From contig NZ_CP031124.1 of assembly GCF_003339525.1 (NCBI RefSeq), positions 496,001 through 560,000 on the forward strand: a stretch of 64,000 nucleotides of DNA, read 5' to 3'. Below the pieces are notes generated by a model. It ran no database searches. It was not told the DNA's origin and saw only the letters and a program-made list of their open reading frames with translations. Shown here piece by piece: positions 56,121 through 64,000 of the stretch; within the stretch, counting starts at the first letter, position 1, and every line of letters begins with the position of its first letter. Source of the DNA: Ephemeroptericola cinctiostellae (GTDB taxonomy: Bacteria; Pseudomonadota; Gammaproteobacteria; Burkholderiales; Burkholderiaceae). A program made the position numbers and the translations under genes.

Positions 56121-57299
56121 ATGAGTTTTTCAACCATACATTTTCGCGCTTACGAAGAAGACACTGCTGGCTTTAAGTGGTTGTCACGTGCGCAACATTT
56201 TTGGCCAGCATATGAACGCTGGTATGGCTGGGGTGGGTTGACCCGTCGACCGAGTTACCTCGCGTGCCGACGGGCGATGCGCACCCACATGCCTGAAATT
56301 GTACCCATGTACGAAAAATTAACCGAAATGCTGGGCGGCGAAGACACACAGGCACGGTTTTTGAGTTTGTGGACCCCGCCACCGTTTATCGCAGGTTGCT
56401 CGCAAGCGATTTGGCAAAACCCAGAGGGCAGTGGCAGTGCCTTGTTGCGCAACTACGATTTTTCACCGGCTTTGCTGGAGGGCTCCATGTTCAGCACCCA
56501 ATGGCACGATCAACGTGTAATTGCCATGAGCGATTGCATTTGGGGGGTGTTGGATGGCATGAATGCATCTGGCGTGGCCGTGTCTTTGTCCTTTGGTGGG
56601 CGCACGGTGGTCGGAGAAGGCTTCGGCGTGCCTGTGATTTTGCGCTATGTCTTGGAGTTTGCCACCAACGGCCGAGAAGCCGTTGCCATGTTGTGCCGCA
56701 TTCCGAGTCACATGAGTTACAGCGTGACGGTTTTGGATAAAACAGGTTTTCATGCGATTGTTCACCTTGCACCTGATCGTCCGCCGGCTGTGGTGAATGA
56801 AAAAGTGGTGACCAATTACCAAGGTGAAGTGATGTGGTTGGCGCATGCGCGCGCAACCCGCAGCGTTGAACGCAAAGAAATATTGGAAAGCTGTTTAAAT
56901 CAGCACGCCAATCTTGAGCAAATGGAAAATGCGTTGATGCGCGCACCTGTGTTTCAAACCTCATTTCACCGTGGCTACGGCACACTGTACAGTGCGGCCT
57001 ATTTGCCAGAGTCGAATTGTGTGGATTACATGTGGCCATCGTACCGCTGGCGGCAGCAGCTTGATGACTTTCAAGAAGGCGCGGTTAAGGTGGATTATGG
57101 GGTGACCTATTTGGAGCACATGGAAGGTGCTGAACGCAAAGCTGTGACGGTGCCATCGGATCACATTGGTGTGGATGTGGCTTGGATGGATGATGTGGTT
57201 CAGCCCCATGAGTGTGTGCGCTTGGAAGTGGTCTCTGGTGAGCCGAATGTGAAGTTTGTGCCGTGGACAGGTCTGGGTTATGCGTGGGGCAGTGTGTGA
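56121..57299 (+). CDS. C45-family Ntn hydrolase/acyltransferase (penicillin acyltransferase-like)
   Basis: About 392 residues. The predicted nucleophile is Cys93 in IAGCSQAIW: a Gly-Cys bond of this type is the autoproteolytic site of acyl-CoA:6-aminopenicillanate acyltransferase relatives. GSALLRNYDFSP, DGMNASGVAVSLSFGGR and a later ARATRSVERKEILES segment match the family. About 92 residues precede the Cys and would be the released alpha chain. Such enzymes cleave or transfer amide-linked acyl groups. GGAG lies seven bases before the ATG at 56121. Its stop overlaps the next start (TGATG). Confidence 0.83.
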   Translation: MSFSTIHFRAYEEDTAGFKWLSRAQHFWPAYERWYGWGGLTRRPSYLACRRAMRTHMPEIVPMYEKLTEMLGGEDTQARFLSLWTPPPFIAGCSQAIWQNPEGSGSALLRNYDFSPALLEGSMFSTQWHDQRVIAMSDCIWGVLDGMNASGVAVSLSFGGRTVVGEGFGVPVILRYVLEFATNGREAVAMLCRIPSHMSYSVTVLDKTGFHAIVHLAPDRPPAVVNEKVVTNYQGEVMWLAHARATRSVERKEILESCLNQHANLEQMENALMRAPVFQTSFHRGYGTLYSAAYLPESNCVDYMWPSYRWRQQLDDFQEGAVKVDYGVTYLEHMEGAERKAVTVPSDHIGVDVAWMDDVVQPHECVRLEVVSGEPNVKFVPWTGLGYAWGSV

Positions 57300-57853
57300 T
57301 GGTTGAGCAAGAACAACAGATCGAAGATGTATTAGTTGCAACCCAGTTGTGGTTAGAAAAAGCCGTGATTGGTTTGAATTTATGCCCTTTTGCCAAAGCG
57401 GTGTATGTCAAGCAGCAGGTGCACTGTGTGGTGAGTGCTGCGGCGAATGAGGCTGAATTATTTTCCGAGTTGAAAGTAGAGCTCGAGGCGTTGTTGAGCA
57501 TGGATTCACAGGTGCGTGACACGACTTTATTGATCATTCCAAATCGATTCGGTGATTTTTTAGACTTTAATGATTTCATTGGTGAAGCGGATGCTTTGCT
57601 TGAAGACATGGATTTAGAAGGTGAGTTGCAAATCGCGAGCTTCCATCCGCAATTTCAATTTGCAGGTACGGATGTGGACGATGTCAGCAACTACACCAAC
57701 CGCGCGCCTTATCCGATTGTGCATGTGTTGCGAGAAGCCAGCATTGACCGAGCGGTGGCCAGTTTTCCAGATGCGAGTGTGATTTATGAACGCAATATCG
57801 AGACTTTGGAGGCGCTGGGGGTGGTGGGTTGGCAGGGGTTGTTTAAGGTGTGA
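57299..57853 (+). CDS. DUF1415 protein
   Basis: The 184-residue DUF1415 protein has the conserved WLEKAVIGLNLCPFAK (with a single conserved Cys), TLLIIPNRFGDFLDFNDF, and SFHPQFQFAGTDVDDVSNYTNRAPYPIVHVLRE. Function of the family is unknown. The ATG shares bases with the stop of the C45 gene (TGATG), indicating translational coupling. A bidirectional terminator lies downstream at 57979. Confidence 0.88.
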   Translation: MVEQEQQIEDVLVATQLWLEKAVIGLNLCPFAKAVYVKQQVHCVVSAAANEAELFSELKVELEALLSMDSQVRDTTLLIIPNRFGDFLDFNDFIGEADALLEDMDLEGELQIASFHPQFQFAGTDVDDVSNYTNRAPYPIVHVLREASIDRAVASFPDASVIYERNIETLEALGVVGWQGLFKV

Positions 57854-57978
57854 TTTAAGGTGTGATTTGTCAGATTGATGAGTAATTGAAAACACCACTT
57901 GGCTTCGCCTGAAGCGAATGGTGAATGGATTGTATGCGGTTGATGCTGTACGAGGTGTCGTTTGATTTGAAAAGAGCA

Positions 57979-58010
57979 ATAAAAATGCGCGGATGTCCGC
58001 GCATTTTTAT
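57979..58010. terminator. Bidirectional terminator between DUF1415 and ppk2
   Basis: ATAAAAATGCGCGGA and TCCGCGCATTTTTAT form a perfect 15-bp stem with a two-base loop; it abuts the ppk2 stop codon. Confidence 0.92.
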
Positions 58011-58880
58011 TTATAAACTGTCTTGGGGCGAGCTGATGAGCTGTTTGTCGATGGCACCAATTTTACTTTCATCTTTATTGGTGTAGGGCAGTTTGTGCAG
58101 CACATATTGCATGGCGGTCAAGCGGGCGCGGCGTTTGTCGTTTGACTTAATCACCGTCCAGGCGGCATCGTGGCGGTCGGTGAAGGAGAACATGGCTTCT
58201 TTTGCATCGGTGTAGGCATCCCATTTGTCGAGGGAGGCCATGTCGATGGGTGACAGTTTCCATTGTTTCAGCGGGTCGGTGGCGCGTTCGGCAAAGCGGC
58301 GACGTTGCTCGTCTTGGCTGACTGAAAACCAGAATTTAATCAAATGAATGCCACCACCGACCAACATGCGTTCAAACTCGGGGGCTTGTTGCATGAAAGT
58401 GAAGTATTCTTGGGTGCTGCAAAACCCCATCACGCGCTCCACACCTGCACGGTTGTACCATGAACGGTCAAACATGACGATTTCACCCGCCGTAGGCAGT
58501 TCGGCGACATAACGTTGAAAATACCACTGACCGCGCTCAGTTTCCGTGGGCTTTTGCAGGGCGACCACGCGGGCGCCACGTGGGTTCAAGTGCTCCATGA
58601 AGCGTTTGATGGTACCGCCTTTGCCCGCAGCATCACGGCCTTCAAAAATAATCACGACTTTTTCGTTGTTCTCTTTGACCCATGCTTGAAGTTTCAACAA
58701 CTCAACTTGTAAATCTTTTTTACGAGCTTCGTATTCGGCATAATCGATCCACGTGTCGTATGGATAGCAGGTCGCCTCATGGCGGTCTTGCGGAGGGGCG
58801 AGTGGGGTGTTGGACACCAGTTCTTGGATGGCAACGGGATCGTGCTCATGCATGTGAATGATGTTGTCTTTGGTATTCAT
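58011..58880 (-). CDS. ppk2: Polyphosphate kinase 2 (PPK2)
   Basis: The 289-residue PPK2 has Walker A in FEGRDAAGKGGT (Lys87), GARVVALQKPTETERGQWYFQRYVAELP and the lid/Walker B segment IVMFDRSWYNRAGVERVMGFC. These use polyphosphate to phosphorylate nucleoside mono- or diphosphates (or the reverse). The single PPK2 domain with this N-terminus fits class I, but the class was not tested. The ATG at 58880 is chosen over an upstream ATG-containing frame to 58907. ppx follows upstream on the same strand. Confidence 0.92.
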   Translation of the reverse strand: MNTKDNIIHMHEHDPVAIQELVSNTPLAPPQDRHEATCYPYDTWIDYAEYEARKKDLQVELLKLQAWVKENNEKVVIIFEGRDAAGKGGTIKRFMEHLNPRGARVVALQKPTETERGQWYFQRYVAELPTAGEIVMFDRSWYNRAGVERVMGFCSTQEYFTFMQQAPEFERMLVGGGIHLIKFWFSVSQDEQRRRFAERATDPLKQWKLSPIDMASLDKWDAYTDAKEAMFSFTDRHDAAWTVIKSNDKRRARLTAMQYVLHKLPYTNKDESKIGAIDKQLISSPQDSL

Positions 58881-58957
58881 GCTGCTCTCGAAAAAAATGA
58901 TGTTCACATGTTAAGGATAAAATGTGACAGCATCATGAAAAGCCCGTAAAATCAAGT

Positions 58958-60433
58958 TCACTGCACATCAATGGTGACCCCCATTTTTTCCCATACCCGC
59001 CATTCTTCGTCCAATAAATAAGCGCTCAACGGGAATTTGTTTCGCCATGTTTCATCGCAGCGCCAGGTGATGAGTTTGCCATCAAAGCGTAAAATGCAAT
59101 TGGGTGCGCCCACGTCCGTTCGGGCGTGGCAGAGTAAAATGGCAACGCGCAAGCACAGTATTTCTTGGGCAATGCTTGGGTTGTTTAATAAATCCACGGA
59201 TTTGCGTAAACCGCCCCGTTGAGTCAATACGAGTTGAGCCAAGTGGGCCTGTTCGGCGCGTGAGAAACCAGCCAATTCGGCATTGCGTAAAATGTAATCA
59301 CCGTGTCGGTGAAAGCCATCGTGAGAAATGGCCATCCCCACCTCATGTGTGCGCGCCGCCCAAATCAACCACTGCGCATCCACAACCTTGACCGTGCCAC
59401 GCACTTTGGCCAGTAAATCGAGTGCCATGCTTTGCACGCGAATCGCTTGTGCATGATCGACCGTCCAGCGTTTGGCGAGACGAGCAATGCTTTGCTCGCG
59501 CACATCATCGCCCATGTCGCGCCCCAATAAGTCAACCATCACGCCTTGGCGCAAAGCGCTGTAGCATGGGCTCATGCCTTGGACGTTGAATGCTTGGAAC
59601 AGTCCCATTAACACCGCCAAACCGCCTGCCAACACTTGCGCGCGTTGTGCTTTGAGTTCTGGGAACGGCCATTTTTTGGGATCGCTGCTGGTGATGATGC
59701 GGGCAATTTCGGTCATGCCTGCGCGGGTGATTTTGTCTGAGCCCACGCCATTGAGGTTGAGTTGTCCGCACAGCTCGGAAATGGTTTCAATCGTACCCGA
59801 TGAGCCATATGCGACTTGCCAAAATTCGGAGTGAAACGACTCGCTCACCTCTTCAAACACCGCGGCGGCCGCAATCACTGCTTTTTCAAAGGATTTTTCA
59901 GTGATTTTGCCGTTGTTGAAAAATTTCAAAGTGTGGGATACGCAGCCAATCTTCATCGAGTCCATTCGATGGGCATCGGTGTTGATACCGACAATCAGCT
60001 CGGTGGAGCCGCCGCCGATATCGACCACCAAACGGGTTTTGTGGTCTTTGGGTAAGGCATTGGCCACACCTTGATAAATCAAACGCGCTTCTTCTTGACC
60101 AGAAATGATTTCAATTGGATAGCCCAATGCAGCTTGTGCAGGGATAAGAAATGCTTCGGGGTTTTTTGCTGAACGCAAACTTTGTGTTGCCACCGCACGC
60201 ACCGCATCGGGTGTAAGCCCACGCAAGCGTTCAGCAAATCGACCCAAGCAGGCCACACCGCGCTCAATCGCTTCTGGTGTGAGGTTGCCATCGGCATCCA
60301 GTCCTGCACCCAAACGTACGGGCTCTTTGTAGTAATCGAGCCGCACCAGCTGCCCATGATCCAGTCGCGCCATTTCGATGCGAAAGCTGTTTGAACCTAA
60401 ATCGACTGTGGCCAGAATGTGTCCGTCGCGCAT
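58958..60433 (-). CDS. ppx: Exopolyphosphatase / guanosine pentaphosphatase Ppx
   Basis: The 491-residue protein has the actin-like fold of Ppx/GppA: ATVDLGSNSFRIEMARLD at the N-terminus, ISGQEEARLIYQGVANALP, and LVVDIGGGSTELIVG. A C-terminal HD-like region follows (LIWAARTHEVGMAISHDGFHRHGDYIL). It releases phosphate from polyphosphate chains. The ATG at 60433 is preferred over TTG at 60439. It is the upstream gene of a likely ppx-ppk2 unit. Confidence 0.94.
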   Translation of the reverse strand: MRDGHILATVDLGSNSFRIEMARLDHGQLVRLDYYKEPVRLGAGLDADGNLTPEAIERGVACLGRFAERLRGLTPDAVRAVATQSLRSAKNPEAFLIPAQAALGYPIEIISGQEEARLIYQGVANALPKDHKTRLVVDIGGGSTELIVGINTDAHRMDSMKIGCVSHTLKFFNNGKITEKSFEKAVIAAAAVFEEVSESFHSEFWQVAYGSSGTIETISELCGQLNLNGVGSDKITRAGMTEIARIITSSDPKKWPFPELKAQRAQVLAGGLAVLMGLFQAFNVQGMSPCYSALRQGVMVDLLGRDMGDDVREQSIARLAKRWTVDHAQAIRVQSMALDLLAKVRGTVKVVDAQWLIWAARTHEVGMAISHDGFHRHGDYILRNAELAGFSRAEQAHLAQLVLTQRGGLRKSVDLLNNPSIAQEILCLRVAILLCHARTDVGAPNCILRFDGKLITWRCDETWRNKFPLSAYLLDEEWRVWEKMGVTIDVQ

Positions 60434-60635
60434 GTGCAACCCCGTGTGGTGAGCGCATTATTTGAAATGCGCTTTGATGTCTATGGTGAAAGCGATAAAT
60501 CTTCCGCTGTGTCGTGCTTGATACTGCACGCCTCTCAATGCTGGACACGGGAGATTGCAGGATAAGCCGCAATGACGCATCGGATGATTTAAGGTTTTAC
60601 TGTAACTGTAGTGCGATTAATATTAATGCCTGTCT

Positions 60636-62072
60636 TTATTCATCCAGCAATGCATCCACAAACTCCCGTGCATCAAAAGTTTGCAGGTCATGCACGCCTT
60701 CGCCCACGCCGATGAAGTACACGGGAATCACGCGGTCAACCGCCAGTGCAGCCAACACACCGCCTTTGGCCGAACCGTCCAGTTTGGTGACGATCAGGCC
60801 TGTCAAACCAACGGCTTCGTCGAAGGCTTTGACTTGCATGAGTGCATTTTGTCCCATGCTGCCATCGAGGACGAGGATGATTTCGTGTGGTGCGCCGTCG
60901 AGGGCTTTGTTGGCGACGCGTTTGACTTTTTTCAGTTCATCCATCAGGTGCAATTGGGTCGGTAAACGGCCTGCGGTGTCTGCGATGACGACGTCAATGT
61001 GTTTGGCTTGAGCCGAGGCGATGGCATCGAAAACGACGGCGGCGGGATCGCCTGACTCTTGGGCAATGACGGTGACGCCGTTGCGTTCACCCCAAACAGC
61101 GAGTTGTTCGCGAGCGGCGGCGCGGAAGGTGTCGCCTGCGGCGAGGACGATGCTCCGACCAGAGGCTTGTAAATGGTGGGTCAGCTTGCCGATGCTGGTG
61201 GTTTTGCCTGCGCCGTTGACCCCTGCAACCATCAATACGAGGGGTTTGTGTGCGCTGACATCCAGTTCTTTTTCAAGCGGTTCGAGGATGGCGATGAGTT
61301 CGTCTTTCACCACTTGTTTGACTTGCTGCGCATCTTCAATGCGTTCTTTTTTGACGCGCTCGCGCACGGCGTTGAGAATGCGCAGGGTCGCAGGGACGCC
61401 GACATCGGCGAGCAGCAAGGCATCTTCAAGTTGTTCAAATAGGGCTTCGTCGACTTTGTGTGAAACAAAGACATGTTTGATGCTGGTGCCTGTTTTGGCC
61501 AATCCTGCACGCAAACGCGAGAACCAGCCACGCTGTTGCTCGGCTTCGTTGGTTTCTTCCGCCTCGACTTCTGTTGCTGTTGTTGCGGATTCTACCGCGC
61601 TGGTTTGTGCGATGTTTTGGGAGTGGGCTTCTGTGACGGTGACTGAGGTGGGCTCAATCGGCATGGTCATTGGGGGTTTGGGTGTGTTTTCGGCAGGGGT
61701 GGGTTGTTTTTCCACCTCGGGTGTCGTGCGCCCCAAGGCTTGATCGATGCCTTGCTGAATGGCTTGTTCAAGGGTCAGCTCCGTTGAGGGTTTAAGCGAT
61801 GAATGGGGTGGGGCAATGGACACGGTTGAGGGGGACTCGAGGATGCCCGTGGATGCCTCAGAGCTGCGGGGCTCTCGGTCGTGCTCAAGGTTGGACTCAG
61901 CATTGATTTGAACGGTGGGGGATTTGGGCTCGTCGTTGATTTCAATGGTTTCAATGGTTTCAATGGTTTCAATGGTTTCAATGGTTTCAATGGTTTCAAT
62001 GACTTCGATTTGAGCGCTGTGGTCGATGACCTCAGGTTCGGGGGCTTTTTTACGGCGGAAAAAATTAAACAT
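60636..62072 (-). CDS. ftsY: Signal recognition particle receptor FtsY
   Basis: The 478-residue SRP receptor GTPase docks ribosome-SRP complexes to the inner membrane. It starts MFNFFRRKK (membrane-targeting basic helix), then an acidic A-domain of about 190 residues, then the NG domain with GVNGAGKTTSIGKL, DTFRAAAREQL, DTAGRLPTQLHLMDELKKVKR, TKLDGSAKGG. The A-domain contains Ile-Glu-Thr repeats encoded by a 9-bp tandem repeat at 61940-62002. It is divergent from rsmD. Confidence 0.96.
   Translation of the reverse strand: MFNFFRRKKAPEPEVIDHSAQIEVIETIETIETIETIETIETIEINDEPKSPTVQINAESNLEHDREPRSSEASTGILESPSTVSIAPPHSSLKPSTELTLEQAIQQGIDQALGRTTPEVEKQPTPAENTPKPPMTMPIEPTSVTVTEAHSQNIAQTSAVESATTATEVEAEETNEAEQQRGWFSRLRAGLAKTGTSIKHVFVSHKVDEALFEQLEDALLLADVGVPATLRILNAVRERVKKERIEDAQQVKQVVKDELIAILEPLEKELDVSAHKPLVLMVAGVNGAGKTTSIGKLTHHLQASGRSIVLAAGDTFRAAAREQLAVWGERNGVTVIAQESGDPAAVVFDAIASAQAKHIDVVIADTAGRLPTQLHLMDELKKVKRVANKALDGAPHEIILVLDGSMGQNALMQVKAFDEAVGLTGLIVTKLDGSAKGGVLAALAVDRVIPVYFIGVGEGVHDLQTFDAREFVDALLDE
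61940..62002. repeat. 9-bp tandem repeat in the ftsY A-domain
   Basis: TTTCAATGG occurs six times head to tail (61940-61993), plus a partial seventh copy. On the coding strand it gives Ile-Glu-Thr repeats. Because the unit is nine bases, copy changes keep the frame. Confidence 0.95.
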
Positions 62073-62217
62073 GGTGACTTCTGGCTTTTAAACGGCTGGG
62101 TTAAATGGGCTTGCGCTATAATTTCATGTGGTTTGAAGCATCAGGGTGATCGTTCGATCACCTTCCTATGGATTGACCTTCTATTTTCTCACAATTATAA
62201 CCCCAGCCCAGCACAGA

Positions 62218-62862
62218 ATGAAAAAACTCAGCCCCTTACGTTCATTGAATCACTCATCCAATCGCTCATCGAATCATGCACCTGCGGGACAAGTGCGCAT
62301 CATTGGTGGCGATTGGCGGCGGCAAAAAATAGAGGTGTTGGCGCATGAAGGATTGCGGCCTTCATCTGACCGTGTGCGCGAAACGGTGTTCAACTGGATG
62401 ATGCACCAATGGGGGGGCGTGTTTGAGGATAAATCCATTTTCGATGCTTTTGCGGGCAGCGGAGCCTTTGGTCTGGAGTGCATCAGCCGTGGCGCGCGTG
62501 ACGTGACTTTGGTTGATACCCATCGACCTGCGGTGCTGGCGATGCGTTCAACCTTGGCTCGCTGGGGCGTAACCGTGGATGTGCGCGAGATGGATGTGTT
62601 GGCGGTGTGTCGGGAGTTCGCTGCATCGGGCAAGCGATTTGACTGGATTGTATTGGACCCCCCTTTTGGCCAAGGCTGGCTGGAGCGGATTTTGCCTGCA
62701 ATGACGGCGCTGGCGCATGAACAAACGTGGTTGTACGTTGAAGTGGAAACTGGGGCTGATTTGTCGAGCCTTGCCGCACACGGTTGGGCATCCGTTCGCG
62801 AGGGCAAGACCAAACACGTTCAATATGGTTTATTTCACCCAAAAACAGCTGAAGCAGATTGA
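62218..62862 (+). CDS. rsmD: 16S rRNA (guanine(966)-N(2))-methyltransferase RsmD
   Basis: The 214-residue protein has a short Ser/Asn-rich N-terminus, then VRIIGGDWRRQKIEVLAHEGLRPSSDRVRETVFNWM (RsmD signature). The SAM site is FDAFAGSGAFGLECISRGA and the catalytic motif is DPPFGQGW. It methylates G966 of 16S rRNA. The ATG at 62218 is chosen; the open reading upstream to 62146 is not similar to the family. Divergent from ftsY; coaD lies beyond the DUF2721 gene. Confidence 0.94.
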   Translation: MKKLSPLRSLNHSSNRSSNHAPAGQVRIIGGDWRRQKIEVLAHEGLRPSSDRVRETVFNWMMHQWGGVFEDKSIFDAFAGSGAFGLECISRGARDVTLVDTHRPAVLAMRSTLARWGVTVDVREMDVLAVCREFAASGKRFDWIVLDPPFGQGWLERILPAMTALAHEQTWLYVEVETGADLSSLAAHGWASVREGKTKHVQYGLFHPKTAEAD

Positions 62863-62890
62863 AGGTGGGGGCGTCTTTTTAAAAGAATGC

Positions 62891-63307
62891 TTATTTAAGC
62901 ATGAGAAACACTTCTCGTAAAAAAAGCAAAAGCGATGCGACCATGCATATCATTGCTAAAATAAAACAAATGGCCAGCATGCGCGACACTTCAATGGTCA
63001 ATAGTGCGCCGACGAATGCGCCGACGATGACCAAGCAAATCATCAGTGCGGACAATACCGCCGTCAAAATGCCCAAATAAATCACACGCAGGCGATGCAC
63101 GTGCAACAAGCGTTCTTCATTGAGCTTGTTGATGCTGTTCGCATCCATGGTGTCGCGGATGAGTTGTTCGAGTTGACGCCGCCGGTCAATGCTGCGACTC
63201 AAGCGCATGTTCAGTACATTGATGAGCGTGGCAATGGCCGTCAGTAAAAAGACTGGGGCAACCGCCAGTTGAATGGCGTGCGTGATGTCGGTGATGTGTG
63301 TTTCCAT
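62891..63307 (-). CDS. DUF2721 membrane protein
   Basis: The 138-residue protein has three hydrophobic helices (AIQLAVAPVFLLTAIATLINVL, VIYLGILTAVLSALMICLVIVGAFVGALL, LAICFILAMICMVASLLLFLREVFLML). The DUF2721 marker LNMRLSRSIDRRRQLEQLIR follows the first. Function is unknown. It lies between rsmD and coaD on the opposite strand. Confidence 0.88.
   Translation of the reverse strand: METHITDITHAIQLAVAPVFLLTAIATLINVLNMRLSRSIDRRRQLEQLIRDTMDANSINKLNEERLLHVHRLRVIYLGILTAVLSALMICLVIVGAFVGALLTIEVSRMLAICFILAMICMVASLLLFLREVFLMLK

Positions 63308-64000
<693 letters not shown>

Overview
The window looks like a contiguous piece of a betaproteobacterial chromosome, most likely order Burkholderiales, of medium GC by eye. 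The basis is gene content and order: kdsD-kdsC-lptC-lptA-lptB, rsmB-DUF4390-ntrY-ntrX, waaC-waaA beside a DUF4254 gene, ftsY divergent from rsmD with coaD nearby, a DegQ/DegS-type protease divergent from a Nif3/YbgI gene, and trmJ divergent from suhB. No rRNA, tRNA, CRISPR array or prophage was seen. One intact IS1595-family insertion sequence is present. I cannot name the species from sequence alone.

Layout. 0-7.6 kb: on the minus strand, Kdo synthesis and LPS transport genes followed by a partial galE; divergent from them a CPA2 (Kef-type) antiporter, then a YiiX-like papain-fold gene. 7.8-16 kb: a prolyl-4-hydroxylase-like dioxygenase, an unrecognised gene behind a DegQ/DegS-type protease, Nif3/YbgI, a GT41 glycosyltransferase, a DUF3667-like membrane protein and an Atm1-type ABC exporter. 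16-25.5 kb: gshA, a cysteine hydrolase divergent from an Lrp/AsnC regulator with a 22-bp palindrome between them, a class V aminotransferase, ttcA, folB, a pteridine-reductase-like SDR, a MidA-like methyltransferase, an MscL with a four-cysteine tail, and DUF2461. 25.6-33.6 kb: a frameshifted tannase-like esterase gene, a giant indolepyruvate ferredoxin oxidoreductase, cysE, trmJ, suhB. 33.9-44 kb: mutS, a LysE exporter, a LysR regulator facing a secreted SnoaL-like protein and a pirin, a leader-like mini-ORF/terminator unit, then DUF4254-waaC-waaA. 44-49.3 kb: the ntrX/ntrY-DUF4390-rsmB group.

49.7-57.9 kb is the most interesting part. A nitrilase-fold amidase, a 945-residue Orn/Lys/Arg decarboxylase with an extra N-terminal region, an ATP-grasp ligase, a C45 (penicillin acyltransferase-like) Ntn hydrolase and a DUF1415 protein lie in one direction, interrupted only by the IS element. 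Decarboxylase plus amide-type ligase plus two amide-cleaving or acyl-transferring enzymes suggests a pathway that makes and processes an amine (polyamine) conjugate. That is inference, not an established function.

58-64 kb: polyphosphate kinase 2 and exopolyphosphatase (polyphosphate turnover), ftsY with a 9-bp in-frame minisatellite, rsmD, DUF2721 and the start of coaD. Most genes sit in short operons separated by clear rho-independent terminators.
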